This document shows, in pieces, positions 28,340-37,366 of a DNA stretch of 64,000 nt. Made by a program: the position numbers and the translations under genes. Under the pieces are notes generated by a model. That model was not told the origin of the DNA. It saw only the letters and a program-made list of their open reading frames with translations, and searched no databases. The stretch comes from Chryseobacterium sp. FP211-J200 (lineage in GTDB: Bacteria > Bacteroidota > Bacteroidia > Flavobacteriales > Weeksellaceae): the NCBI RefSeq assembly GCF_001643375.1, contig NZ_LSHB01000006.1:1-64000 (forward strand). Reading direction: 5' to 3'. Each line of letters begins with the position of its first letter. Positions within the stretch are counted from its first letter, which is position 1.

Positions 28340-29014
28340 TTATTTTTTCCAGGCTATCATCATTTCTCTTTTTCCCGGCGGCCCTTGCTTTTTTTCTACT
28401 TCGAAGCCTAATTCTATCAAGTTTCTTCTAACGCTTCCTTTCGAGGCGTATGTTGTTAGCAGGCCACCGGCTCTTATTTTCGATGCTACGATTTCCAGAA
28501 GTTCCATTTCCCAAAGATCAGGCTGCACTCTCGCTCCGAAACAATCAAAGTAGACCAGGTCTATAGGTGGGAGTTCTGTGTTTTTGAGGTCAAAAAAATC
28601 CTTTTTAATTTTTGTGAGGTGAAAATCCTTTGTCAGTTCATTGGAGGCTTCCCAATCTAACTCATGGATTTTCAATGACAAATCTTTCACAAAATCGTTA
28701 GAAAATAATTTAGAATAAGAGAGTTCTGATGCTTCTTCAAAAAAAATCGGATATTTTTCTATACTAAAATATTTGATCTTATGATTTTTGTCATTTTTCA
28801 AATATTCATCAATTGTTACCAAAACATTAAGACCTGTTCCAAAACCTAGTTCTAAAATATTAATTTCGTAACTATTTATTAAATTAAGTCCATTTTTGAT
28901 AAATACGTGTATTGCTTCCTGTAGTGCACCGTGTTTGGAATGATAGGTTTCTTCTAATCCGTTGATTAGTAGTGTTTTGCTTCCGTCGCTGGTCGTTATT
29001 AGTTCTCTTTTCAC
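28340..29014 (-). CDS. mnmD: tRNA 5-aminomethyl-2-thiouridine methyltransferase MnmD
   Basis: Performs the final SAM-dependent methylation to mnm5(s2)U34 in tRNAs. In E. coli this activity is fused to an FAD oxidase as MnmC; here it is stand-alone (224 aa). Seen: SAM-binding LELGFGTGLN near residue 51, DWEASNELT, and VYFDCFGARVQPDLW for the tRNA-binding/catalytic region. The start is GTG at 29014 giving VKRELITTSDG, with a TAATTTTG -7 box on the minus strand at 29028-29035 just before it. Confidence 0.92.
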   Translation of the reverse strand: MKRELITTSDGSKTLLINGLEETYHSKHGALQEAIHVFIKNGLNLINSYEINILELGFGTGLNVLVTIDEYLKNDKNHKIKYFSIEKYPIFFEEASELSYSKLFSNDFVKDLSLKIHELDWEASNELTKDFHLTKIKKDFFDLKNTELPPIDLVYFDCFGARVQPDLWEMELLEIVASKIRAGGLLTTYASKGSVRRNLIELGFEVEKKQGPPGKREMMIAWKK

Positions 29015-29065
29015 AGTATTTTTTTTACAAAATTAACATTAATTTTTATTATTAAATATTTATTA

Positions 29066-29073
29066 TATATTTG
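29066..29073 (+). promoter_or_regulatory. -7 box for ilvE
   Basis: TATATTTG matches TAnnTTTG and lies 25 bp before the ilvE ATG. It sits close to the oppositely directed mnmD box at 29028-29035, so the two promoters overlap. Confidence 0.45.
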
Positions 29074-29098
29074 TAATACCTCAACAAAAAATTAAAAA

Positions 29099-30169
29099 AT
29101 GATAATTCAAAAATCTACCAACCCAAGAATTTCTACATTTGATCCTAATAATTTCTCATTCGGGAATACTTTTATCGATCATATGATAATCTGTGAATAT
29201 GAGAACGGAAAATGGGGGGATCTCCAACTAATTCCTTACGGTCCCATCGGTTTTACCCCGGCAATGATGGGGGTAAACTACGGACAAGCATGTTTTGAGG
29301 GAATGAAGGCATACAAGGATAATGACGGCCAAGTGTTCCTTTTCCGCCCGGAAAAGAACTTTCAACGTATTAACAAATCCGCAAAAAGATTGGCAATTCC
29401 TGAGATTTCCGAAGATATCTTCTTGGATGGGTTAAAGGCTTTGGTAGATATCGACAGGGATTGGATTCCGCAAGGTGAAGGCATGTCATTATACATTAGA
29501 CCTCTTTTATTTGCAACAGAAGAAGCTTTGAAAGCAAGGATCTCTGAAAAATATATGTTTGCCATCGTAGCAACACCAGCGAAGAGTTATTATACAGCTC
29601 CAGTATCTGTGAAGATCTCCGATCACTATTCAAGAGCGGCAAGTGGTGGTGTGGGTGCAGCAAAAGCGGCAGGAAATTACGCTGCTTCTTTTTATCCAAC
29701 ACAATTGGCGATAGAAGAAGGTTATGACCAGATCATCTGGACAGATGATTGTAATCACGAATATTTTGAAGAAAGCGGAACCATGAATGTCTTTGTAAGG
29801 ATCAATGATACGATCTACACACCAAAGACTTCTGATAAGATCTTGGACGGAATTACCAGAGACAGTTTCTTAAAACTTGCTGAAAGAAGAGGAATTGACG
29901 TTGTCGTTGGAAATGTGAAGGTGAAAGATGTTATCGATGCTCAGAAAAATGGAACTTTGAAAGAGGTTTGGGGTGTTGGAACTGCTGTGGTCACAAGTAT
30001 CTTCGAAGCTTTAGGTTATCAGGGAGAACACCTTGAGTTGCCGAAACTTTCTGATGAGGAGAGCTTTGCAGCACAACTTAAAAATGATCTTGTGAATATC
30101 CAGACCAACAATGCAGAAGATCCTTTTGGATGGAGAGTATTGGTGGAAGAAAATGTATACAGTGTATAG
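29099..30169 (+). CDS. ilvE: Branched-chain amino acid aminotransferase
   Basis: PLP-dependent (fold type IV) enzyme converting branched-chain 2-oxo acids to valine, leucine and isoleucine with glutamate. Seen: GVNYGQACFEGMKAY, IRPLLFAT, the PLP lysine in GGVGAAKAAGNYA, EESGTMNVF, and a C-terminal GWRVLV. 356 aa, typical of the long (class II) form. A stand-alone gene with its own terminator. Confidence 0.95.
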   Translation: MIIQKSTNPRISTFDPNNFSFGNTFIDHMIICEYENGKWGDLQLIPYGPIGFTPAMMGVNYGQACFEGMKAYKDNDGQVFLFRPEKNFQRINKSAKRLAIPEISEDIFLDGLKALVDIDRDWIPQGEGMSLYIRPLLFATEEALKARISEKYMFAIVATPAKSYYTAPVSVKISDHYSRAASGGVGAAKAAGNYAASFYPTQLAIEEGYDQIIWTDDCNHEYFEESGTMNVFVRINDTIYTPKTSDKILDGITRDSFLKLAERRGIDVVVGNVKVKDVIDAQKNGTLKEVWGVGTAVVTSIFEALGYQGEHLELPKLSDEESFAAQLKNDLVNIQTNNAEDPFGWRVLVEENVYSV

Positions 30170-30199
30170 TTTTAAATAAAAAGTAAATTGAAAAGCAAG

Positions 30200-30225
30200 A
30201 ACCGGAAATTATCTTCCGGTTTTTG
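30200..30225 (+). terminator. Terminator of ilvE
   Basis: Stem AACCGGAA / TTCCGGTT (loop ATTATC), followed by TTTGTTTT. Confidence 0.85.
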
Positions 30226-30256
30226 TTTTAATAACAATTAAGTCTTCAAAAATTCT

Positions 30257-30264
30257 TAATTTTG
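30257..30264 (+). promoter_or_regulatory. -7 box for the PPIase pair
   Basis: TAATTTTG at 30257-30264. The longest open frame begins inside this box (30262), so the real start is the ATG at 30316, which also makes a proper lipoprotein signal. Confidence 0.5.
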
Positions 30265-30315
30265 CGAAAGTTTTTTGACAACGATAGTGTTGGATTTCAG
30301 AAGGCGTTTCTCGAT

Positions 30316-30828
30316 ATGAAGAAAATAGTTTACATAGCATCTTTGATTTTTTTGGCCAGCTGTGCTAAGAAAAATCCTGCGCAGAATCCCGGAGAGCAGT
30401 ATATGTCACAAAATGAAATGGAGGATTCTAAAAACAGGACCAAAGATCTGAACACGCTTGAAAGAACACAGATCCAAGACTGGATCAAGTCTCAGGAGGT
30501 CAAATATTATCCAATGGGAATGAACTATTGGGTAAACATCGAAGGTCTTGAGAAGCAACCCCGAAAAAATAACGGCGAAAAAGTTTCATACAAATATGAC
30601 ATCTACGACTTCGATAGGGTCAAATTGTATGATTCTTCCATTGGAAATACTAATGTAGAATTTGGACATTTTGGAGAGATGGATGCTGTGGAAGATGTCA
30701 TCCGATATTTGAAAAAAGGTGAGGAGGCAGAGATCCTTGTGCCTTCTGTTTTGGCTTACGGCACTTATGGCGACGGCAAAAAAATCAGTAATGACATGCC
30801 GCTCATCATCAAAGTAAAAGTATTATAA
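30316..30828 (+). CDS. FKBP-type peptidyl-prolyl isomerase lipoprotein, GldI-like
   Basis: A 170-residue lipoprotein (signal MKKIVYIASLIFLASC, lipobox LASC) with a C-terminal FKBP-type fold (about 70-170: EKVSYKYDIYDF, GEMDAVEDVIRYLKKGEEAEILVPSVLAYGTYG). The pattern resembles GldI, a folding lipoprotein of the gliding/T9SS machinery in Flavobacterium, but whether this organism glides cannot be said. It forms a tight pair with the next PPIase gene (18-bp gap). Confidence 0.8.
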   Translation: MKKIVYIASLIFLASCAKKNPAQNPGEQYMSQNEMEDSKNRTKDLNTLERTQIQDWIKSQEVKYYPMGMNYWVNIEGLEKQPRKNNGEKVSYKYDIYDFDRVKLYDSSIGNTNVEFGHFGEMDAVEDVIRYLKKGEEAEILVPSVLAYGTYGDGKKISNDMPLIIKVKVL

Positions 30829-30846
30829 CTAACGACTAGATAAACA

Positions 30847-31944
30847 ATGAAAAAAATTATAGCACTTTCTATAACATTATTAACATTATTAAATTGTAAA
30901 ACATTGGAAATAGACAAAGAAATTTATAAAGGTCTGCCAGACGGACTTTATGGAAATTTTGTAACAAGCAAAGGAGAGATTTTGGTGAAATTCGAAGATG
31001 AAAAATCTCCGGTGACCGTTGCCAATTTCGTTGGACTTGCTGAAGGTAAGATCGAGAACAAAGCTAAGAAGAAAGGGGAGCCTTTCTATGATGGAACCAT
31101 CTTCCACAGAGTGATCAAAGATTTTATGATCCAAGGTGGTGATCCACAAGGAACCGGAATGGGAGATCCTGGATACAAATTTGCTGACGAAAAAAATGAC
31201 CTTCAACACACAGGAAAAGGAATCCTTTCTATGGCAAACTCAGGACCCAACACCAACGGTTCTCAGTTCTTCATTACGGAAATTGCAACGCCTTGGTTGG
31301 ACGGGAAACATACGATCTTCGGGAAAGTTGTTGGCGGAGAAGCGACTATCGATTCTATCGCGAACGTAGAAAAAGGACCTCAGGACAAACCTAAAACTGA
31401 TATTGTATTGACAAAGGTTGCTGTTTTCGGTAAAGGCGATGCTTACAAGCATTACGATGCTGCGAAGATCTTCTCTGAAGGTAAAGCTAAGATCGAAGAA
31501 AAGAACAAAGCATATTTGGCAAAAGCTGAGGAAGAAAAAGCTAAGAAATTGGCTGAGTTTGCTGCGAACCAAGAGAAATTGGTCAACGAAATGAAAGCTG
31601 GAATGCAGTCTACGCCTTCTGGTCTATATTATAAAATCACTAAAACTACCACTGGGGCAACGCCAACTCCTGGTCAAACCGTTGCTGTACATTACGCAGG
31701 TAAGTTGATCAACGGTGAGGAGTTTGATAATTCTTTCAAAAGAAATGCTCCAATTGATATTCCAATCGGTGTTGGTCAAGTGATCAAAGGTTGGGACGAA
31801 GGTATTCTTTTGTTGAAAGAAGGAGAAACGGCGACATTGTTGATCCCACCAGCTTTAGGTTACGGAGAAAGAGGAGCAGGCGGTGTGATCCCACCAAACT
31901 CTTGGTTGATTTTCGATGTAGAATTGGTTAAGATCGGAGGATAA
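30847..31944 (+). CDS. Two-domain peptidyl-prolyl isomerase lipoprotein (cyclophilin + FKBP)
   Basis: A 365-residue fusion. After a lipoprotein signal (lipobox LLNC) come a cyclophilin domain at about 36-195 (IFHRVIKDFMIQGGDPQGTG, GILSMANSGPNTNGSQFFIT, LDGKHTIFGKV), a charged Lys/Glu/Ala linker (about 205-250), and an FKBP domain at about 255-365 (VAVHYAGKLINGEEFDNS, VIKGWDEGI, IPPALGYGERGAG). Both active sites look complete. It probably helps fold envelope or exported proteins together with the preceding gene. Confidence 0.93.
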   Translation: MKKIIALSITLLTLLNCKTLEIDKEIYKGLPDGLYGNFVTSKGEILVKFEDEKSPVTVANFVGLAEGKIENKAKKKGEPFYDGTIFHRVIKDFMIQGGDPQGTGMGDPGYKFADEKNDLQHTGKGILSMANSGPNTNGSQFFITEIATPWLDGKHTIFGKVVGGEATIDSIANVEKGPQDKPKTDIVLTKVAVFGKGDAYKHYDAAKIFSEGKAKIEEKNKAYLAKAEEEKAKKLAEFAANQEKLVNEMKAGMQSTPSGLYYKITKTTTGATPTPGQTVAVHYAGKLINGEEFDNSFKRNAPIDIPIGVGQVIKGWDEGILLLKEGETATLLIPPALGYGERGAGGVIPPNSWLIFDVELVKIGG

Positions 31945-31967
31945 TTCCAAGTCTGATCAAACAAAAT

Positions 31968-32003
31968 AAAAAAGGAGTGAAATTAATTTTTCACTCCTTT
32001 TTG
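31968..32003. terminator. Bidirectional terminator
   Basis: GGAGTGAAA / TTTCACTCC flanked by AAAA and TTTT, loop TTAATT, at about 31974-32000. It separates the PPIase gene from the convergent heme oxygenase gene. Confidence 0.85.
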
Positions 32004-32021
32004 TTTATACTTTAAAGCCTT

Positions 32022-32558
32022 TTATGAAAGTAATTGGTAAGCTTTCTTCGCGCCAGTTACACAAGCATCGTAATGTTCTTCAGTGATCTTCTCGTCGATG
32101 ATCGATTTGAATTCCTGCCAATACGGTCCAGTATTCTCACCATAAACGCCGAAGTAATTGAACTCTACATTCTCAAATTCCGGATTCTTCTTCAATTGTT
32201 TTGCGATTACATTTCCGCCAAGTGTAGAGCCTTCCATCACATAAAGTGCGCCAAAAGCCTCAGCTTCGTTTTCCAAATTTTGAGTTGGAACTTCGCTTTT
32301 GGTTTTTATATTTAAGTTATTGAGGTCAGTTTTAACGGCGTCGATCTTGCTTCTTAATTCCAATTTAAGTTCTGGATAGTTTTTTAGATTTTCTTGGATC
32401 TGAGGTTCGTACCTGCTGATCAGTTTATAATTGTAGATCAAAAGTGTTTTGTAATCATCCAGTGTGTAGGATTTGTCAAAGATCTTTTGAGATTGTAATT
32501 TTGCCTCTGTATCGTCGTGTTGTTGTTTGGTCTGTTCTTTAAGAAATACTGAAATCAT
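32022..32558 (-). CDS. Biliverdin-producing heme oxygenase
   Basis: A 178-residue heme oxygenase that opens heme to biliverdin, CO and iron. Seen: LKEQTKQQHDDTE with the expected proximal His near residue 14, and FGALYVMEGSTLGGNVIAK (the distal helix with Gly-rich turn) near residue 105. The start lies inside the end of the bacteriophytochrome gene (20-bp overlap), so the two are transcribed and probably translated together. Its product biliverdin is the chromophore of that photoreceptor, so this is a BphO-type enzyme. Confidence 0.93.
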   Translation of the reverse strand: MISVFLKEQTKQQHDDTEAKLQSQKIFDKSYTLDDYKTLLIYNYKLISRYEPQIQENLKNYPELKLELRSKIDAVKTDLNNLNIKTKSEVPTQNLENEAEAFGALYVMEGSTLGGNVIAKQLKKNPEFENVEFNYFGVYGENTGPYWQEFKSIIDEKITEEHYDACVTGAKKAYQLLS

Positions 32559-34743
32559 AGTCAGGTTTTTGAAATTTTAATATAAAGGTCGTCCCGATGC
32601 CGCTTTCGCTTTCGTAGCTGATCTCACCGCCCATTTTTTCCATCAAATGATGTACGATACTGAGACCAACACCATTGCCATGGAAAGCTTTTGCATTGCT
32701 CATCCTGCTGAATATCTTGAACATTTTGCCTGCATCTTCTTTATCGATCCCGATTCCGTTATCTGATATCTTGTAAGTTACACCATTTTCGTAGACTTCG
32801 CCTATGATCTTTACCTTTGGTTTTGAGGATCTGGAAGAGTACTTGATGGCATTTCCGATCACGTTCCCAAAGACTTGGTAGACCATTGTTGGATCGCCCA
32901 TCACTTCCGGTGTGTTTTCTATAATGATCTCTGTATGAGGTGAGTCGAAGCTTATTTTGGAATCCTCTGCTAATTTATTGATCAAAGAATCTACCTCGAT
33001 CTTTTTAAGTTCTATTTCTGATTTTTTTATTTTACTAAGTTCCAGAACATTCTTGATCATATCGCTCATAGAATCTACCTGTCCAATGATCGTGTCCAGA
33101 AACTTCTGAGACTTTTCGTCGGGCTGCTGCATCCTTTTCATCAATTGTGCATTGAGCTTGATGACGGTCAATGGCGTATTGAGGTCATGGGAAATCGTGT
33201 AGGAAAATGAATCCAACTCTTCGTTCAATTCTTTCAGCTGCTCATTGAGGTCAGAGATTTGAGAAGACTTTGTATGAGAAGCTTTTAGGATGACAGATGT
33301 GATCCATTTTGCTGATTCTATTTCTCTTGTTTTCCAAGGCAGAGCCGTATCCTTCACATATTCTTTCCAAACTTCGAAGGATTTTCTGGGCGAAAATTTG
33401 ATGATCTCCACACCATCTTTTATCTCAGATATGGTTTCCTTTTCAGGATTTCCTGCCCATTTTATTTTTTGGCCTTGCTCTTTTCTCATCCAGATCAGCA
33501 TATCAGACGTATTATTTCCCAAAACGCTGATGATGATACCGCAGCTTACTTCAGAATTATCTAATTCTAAACCGCTGGTTTTGCAAAAAGTATTGGAAAT
33601 AAAGATGTTCTCTTCAAAATCTTGATTGTTGTCCTTGCTCCATTGGATGATCTTTTCGATGTCGGAGTTGTTTGGGACATTACCGTGGGTCAATATCTCA
33701 TTGTTGATCTTGATGATCATTCCCTCGGCATCACAGGTATTCATGATATCCTCGATGTTGTTTTCCAGACTTTTTCCGAAATCCTCTTCATTCAAAAGAT
33801 TTTTTCTAAGCGAAATATTATTGAGATTGATCCTTTGGTAATCTTCCAGAGTCTGCAGCGATAGGTAGGAGGCAAAAGCATTAGCTGAAGTTCTCGTAAG
33901 GGTCTCTACCAATAATCTGGATTGTAGGTCAAGATGTTTGGGTTCTGCGTTTTGACAGGCAACCAAACCCCATAGTTTTCCATTGACAATGATCGAAGCA
34001 CTGAAACTGGATTCTACGCCGGCATTCTTAAGGTATTGTCTGTGAACTGGTGAAGATGATCTGGTCACGCTATAGGTCAGGTCAATATTTTCTTTCTGGA
34101 CACCGTAGATAGGATAGGTCTCGCCTGAAACGTGGGACGTGATCCTAACGGTATTTTTTAGATAAAGCGCTCTTGCCTGTGCCGGAATATCAGATTCTGG
34201 ATAGTGGAGGTGCAGATAGCTTTCCAAGCCAGGTTTTACAGATTCTTCTATCACCTCGCCGCTGCCATCATAAAGAAATTGATAGATCATGGCTCTGTCA
34301 AAATCAATGATCTTTTGAACTTCATCCAGCAATAGTTTCCAAACATTATCACCGTCTGACATTCTGAGGATATTTTGAATGGCTTTGTATTCCTTATTGA
34401 TCTTGTGGTTTGGAATTACTTTTTCGATCTCGTAAAATGTGAAACCCTTATTCGTATGGATAGAGAGTGTGTATTCTTCTTCTTTGAATGTGATGTGCTG
34501 AATGGCGAGCTCGTGGTCATTAGAAAAATTATCCCAATTGATATCAAGCTGAAGCTCATCAAACAGAACCTTGATATCTTTTCCTAATACCAACCTGGAA
34601 TCCTGCGAGAAGAGATCCAATATATTTTCACTGTAAAAAGTGATCTTAGAGTCTTTGGTGCCTAGTAGATAACCGTATTTCTGAACTTCTCCGCAAATGT
34701 GGATCGGTTCCTGGTCGCAATTAATATATTCCTTTGGATACAT
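32539..34743 (-). CDS. bphP: Bacteriophytochrome sensor histidine kinase
   Basis: Red/far-red photoreceptor kinase of 734 residues: PAS (about 1-110, with NCDQEPIHICG; Cys9 aligns with the biliverdin-binding Cys), GAF (about 130-310; PESDIPAQARALYL, SPVHRQYL), PHY (about 320-500; WAGNPEK, the PRKSF form of the PRxSF tongue motif), then HisKA (FSYTISHDLNTPL, autophosphorylated His near 525) and HATPase_c (NAIKYSS, DNGIGID, GNGVGLS). The D-ring pocket motif usually written ACHH reads ACQN. No response regulator is adjacent. It is co-transcribed with heme oxygenase. Confidence 0.95.
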   Translation of the reverse strand: MYPKEYINCDQEPIHICGEVQKYGYLLGTKDSKITFYSENILDLFSQDSRLVLGKDIKVLFDELQLDINWDNFSNDHELAIQHITFKEEEYTLSIHTNKGFTFYEIEKVIPNHKINKEYKAIQNILRMSDGDNVWKLLLDEVQKIIDFDRAMIYQFLYDGSGEVIEESVKPGLESYLHLHYPESDIPAQARALYLKNTVRITSHVSGETYPIYGVQKENIDLTYSVTRSSSPVHRQYLKNAGVESSFSASIIVNGKLWGLVACQNAEPKHLDLQSRLLVETLTRTSANAFASYLSLQTLEDYQRINLNNISLRKNLLNEEDFGKSLENNIEDIMNTCDAEGMIIKINNEILTHGNVPNNSDIEKIIQWSKDNNQDFEENIFISNTFCKTSGLELDNSEVSCGIIISVLGNNTSDMLIWMRKEQGQKIKWAGNPEKETISEIKDGVEIIKFSPRKSFEVWKEYVKDTALPWKTREIESAKWITSVILKASHTKSSQISDLNEQLKELNEELDSFSYTISHDLNTPLTVIKLNAQLMKRMQQPDEKSQKFLDTIIGQVDSMSDMIKNVLELSKIKKSEIELKKIEVDSLINKLAEDSKISFDSPHTEIIIENTPEVMGDPTMVYQVFGNVIGNAIKYSSRSSKPKVKIIGEVYENGVTYKISDNGIGIDKEDAGKMFKIFSRMSNAKAFHGNGVGLSIVHHLMEKMGGEISYESESGIGTTFILKFQKPDYDFSIS

Positions 34744-34930
34744 TTGTTTCTTACTTATTTGATGATATTCTTTGTGATTCCAAAGTAAAATATACAGATG
34801 TTAATGATGTAAAGATATAAAATAAAAATCTTTTTTTTACTTGAATTTTATGTTGTGCTGTAATTTTGTATTCCAAGGTATAACTATTTTAAAACAAATA
34901 AGTTATGATTTGTAGTCGATCAGTAAAATG

Positions 34931-34963
34931 AAAAAAAGACATCAATTTTCATCAATGTCTTTT
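34931..34963 (-). terminator. Terminator of the DUF1015 gene
   Basis: Stem AAAGACAT / ATGTCTTT (34935-34942 / 34955-34962), then seven T on the minus strand. It separates the serine cluster from the bacteriophytochrome gene. The remaining gap 34744-34930 is AT-rich, with a TACTTTG-like box but no clear promoter. Confidence 0.75.
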
Positions 34964-34983
34964 ATAAAGTATGGAAGATGTAT

Positions 34984-36225
34984 CTACTTCATGTCGTACA
35001 TCATCAATGCAGTGATCAGTTTTGGCTCGATCAAAGTACATTTTGGTGGCATTTTGATTTCCTTGTCAGAGATTTTCAGAAGATCGTTGAAGCTGATCGG
35101 ATAGATCCCAAAACCAACTTTGAACTCTCCAGAATCTACTTTTTCTTTCATTTCAGAAATTCCTTGTGTGTCAGAAGTTCCTTTTAGATAGGTGATCTTG
35201 TCTGTATGTTTTGCATTGGTGATCCCGAAGATCTTCTCAAAAATATACTTGTCAACCAAGTGATGATCCAGGTCATTTTCATTTTTGAGCTCCTCACGGA
35301 TGTTGTGTTTCACGTGCAGACTGTAAAATCTACCGCCAAGATACATACTGATGTGGAATTTTTGAGAAGGAAAGTAAGGTGCTTCCCCTTTGTCGTGGAT
35401 CTGGAAATCTTCTTTTAATTTTTCAAGGATCTCGTCATGAGACAAGCCATTTAGGTCATTCAGAAGACGGTTGTAATCGTTAATTTTAATAGATTGATTG
35501 GAGACGATAAAGCTGTAAACAAAGTTGTAATGCTCTGTTCCGTGCGACCTTTTGTATTTGTCTCTCTGTTTTTTCGCATACTCTGCAACAGATCCAATCC
35601 TGTGGTGTCCATCCGCAATGTAAAAAGAATCGATTGGATCTAGAACTTCCTTGAACTGCTGAAGTTTCAATCGGTTATCGATTTTCCAGATCTTGTGTTT
35701 TACGCCTTTTTCGTCTTTGTAATTAATGATGGGAACATTTTTTTGCTCGTGTGTCATCAATAGTTCAACCTTGGAATTGGAATGATAGGTCAACAGAACT
35801 GGCTCAGCCTGGATATTGACCTTCTCAAGATAGTGCGCCATTTTCATTCTGCGTTCTGTGATCGTAGATTCGTGCTTTTTGATCTTTCCTTCCCAGAAAT
35901 CGTCTACACTTACAAGTCCAAGAAGCCCTCGAAAAGTACTTTTGTCTGGCAATGTCTGTTCATACAAATAATAAGAAGAATCGTCCTGGGTCAGTTTTTT
36001 CTCTTCCAAAAGTTCCTCATAATTGGACCTGATCTTTCTGAAGTTTCTGTCAATATCTTTAGATTTGCTTACTACAGCAGGTTTGATCATTTGAATATAG
36101 GAATTCTCCTGCTGAGATTTTTTGTTGATCTCTTCCTGAGTGAAATTATCCAAAGAATAAGTCGGGAAAATATCTACAAAATCGTGGTTAGGTCTGATTC
36201 CTTTAAATGGTTTAAATACTGGCAT
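34984..36225 (-). CDS. DUF1015 family protein
   Basis: A 413-residue protein of the DUF1015 family. Seen: FKPFKGIRPNHDF at the start, YLYEQTLPDKSTFRGLLGLVSVDDFW near 105, the conserved YIADGHHRIGSVAEYAKKQRD near 210, and FGIYPISFNDLLKISDKEIKMPPKCTLIEPKL near the end. The biochemical function is not securely known to me. The family is frequently next to serA and serC, as here: its start lies directly against the serA stop, so the genes are co-transcribed and a role tied to serine metabolism is plausible. Confidence 0.9.
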   Translation of the reverse strand: MPVFKPFKGIRPNHDFVDIFPTYSLDNFTQEEINKKSQQENSYIQMIKPAVVSKSKDIDRNFRKIRSNYEELLEEKKLTQDDSSYYLYEQTLPDKSTFRGLLGLVSVDDFWEGKIKKHESTITERRMKMAHYLEKVNIQAEPVLLTYHSNSKVELLMTHEQKNVPIINYKDEKGVKHKIWKIDNRLKLQQFKEVLDPIDSFYIADGHHRIGSVAEYAKKQRDKYKRSHGTEHYNFVYSFIVSNQSIKINDYNRLLNDLNGLSHDEILEKLKEDFQIHDKGEAPYFPSQKFHISMYLGGRFYSLHVKHNIREELKNENDLDHHLVDKYIFEKIFGITNAKHTDKITYLKGTSDTQGISEMKEKVDSGEFKVGFGIYPISFNDLLKISDKEIKMPPKCTLIEPKLITALMMYDMK

Positions 36226-37182
36226 TTATATTTGATCTTTCAGTTTAATAATTTGAATTGCTAGTTCTTCTCCAATTCTATTTTGTGCATCTATCGTATT
36301 TCCGCCCACATGTGGAGAAAGTGACATTGCTGGATTCATCAATATTTCAACTTCCGGTGTTGGCTCTTTTTCGAAAACGTCCAAAGCTGCTCCGGCTAAT
36401 TTTCCTTCCTCTATCGCATCGATCATTGAGACTTCATTGATGACGCCTCCTCTTGCTGTATTGACTATGAATACGCCGTCTTTCATCATGGCGAACTCAT
36501 TGGTGTCAATTAAATATTGATTAGTCGATCCTGTATTCAGGCTAATAAAATCGGAGTTTTTTAGAACTTCATCTAAAGTTACTGATTTTATTTCGAAATT
36601 CACCGTTTGTCCGTCGAAGAAACTGATTTCTGCATTTTTGGTTGTGGGTGTTCTGTTGTAAGCTAAGATTTTCATTCCCAAAGAAATACCGATCTTGATG
36701 ACTTCCATCCCAATATTTCCCATCCCGACAACACCTAGTGTTTTTCCGGAAAGTTCTGAAGCATTGTTGAAGGATTTTTTAAGCGCATTGAAATGGGTTT
36801 CTCCTTCCAAAGGCATCAATCTATTGCTCTCATGAAGAAATCTCGCTAAGGAAAAAAAGTGTGCAAACACCAATTCTGCAACAGATCTGCAGGAAGCTTT
36901 TGGGGTGTTGATAATATAGAGGCCTTTATCAATGGCATATTCCACATCAATATTATCCATGCCAATGCCGCCGCGTCCAACTATTTTGAGATTTGGACAT
37001 TCATCGATAAGGTTTTGTCTTACCTGTGTAGCACTTCGTACGAGAAGAACATCCACATTATTTTCATTAATGAACTTGCTGAGATGTTCCGGTGAAACGC
37101 GACTTTCCAAAACCGTAATGTCGGCTTCTTTCAAAAGTCGAATCCCCGATTCTGAGATCCCATCATTGGCTAATACAATCAT
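36226..37182 (-). CDS. serA: D-3-phosphoglycerate dehydrogenase
   Basis: First step of serine synthesis: 3-phosphoglycerate to 3-phosphohydroxypyruvate with NAD. Seen: substrate domain, Rossmann GVVGMGNIGMEVIKI near residue 145, NTARGG with the catalytic Arg near 227, the catalytic Glu in LDVFEKEP near 255, and SPHVGGNT with the catalytic His near 282. The length is 318 aa from ATG 37182 (MIVLANDG). The open frame extends 20 codons further upstream, but that part is not conserved-looking. It lacks the ACT domain, as in other short forms. Confidence 0.93.
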   Translation of the reverse strand: MIVLANDGISESGIRLLKEADITVLESRVSPEHLSKFINENNVDVLLVRSATQVRQNLIDECPNLKIVGRGGIGMDNIDVEYAIDKGLYIINTPKASCRSVAELVFAHFFSLARFLHESNRLMPLEGETHFNALKKSFNNASELSGKTLGVVGMGNIGMEVIKIGISLGMKILAYNRTPTTKNAEISFFDGQTVNFEIKSVTLDEVLKNSDFISLNTGSTNQYLIDTNEFAMMKDGVFIVNTARGGVINEVSMIDAIEEGKLAGAALDVFEKEPTPEVEILMNPAMSLSPHVGGNTIDAQNRIGEELAIQIIKLKDQI

Positions 37183-37289
37183 GTTTAATTCAAAAATGCT
37201 TTTATTATTGATTTTCCCTGAATTGTATAACTTAGATTTCAAGGTGTGCTAAGATACGATATTTTCCCAAATTAACATTCATTTAACAA

Positions 37290-37320
37290 AAAACGTCTTC
37301 AAACAAATTGAAGACGTTCT
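37290..37320 (-). terminator. Terminator between serC and serA
   Basis: Stem AACGTCTTCAA / TTGAAGACGTT (37292-37302 / 37308-37318). On the minus strand it is followed by TTTTTTG. It lies after serC and before serA, so serA must have its own promoter or depend on readthrough. Confidence 0.8.
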
Positions 37321-37366
37321 ATATATTTTTGCTTCAGATCTGCTATCTAAAGTTTATGGTCATATT

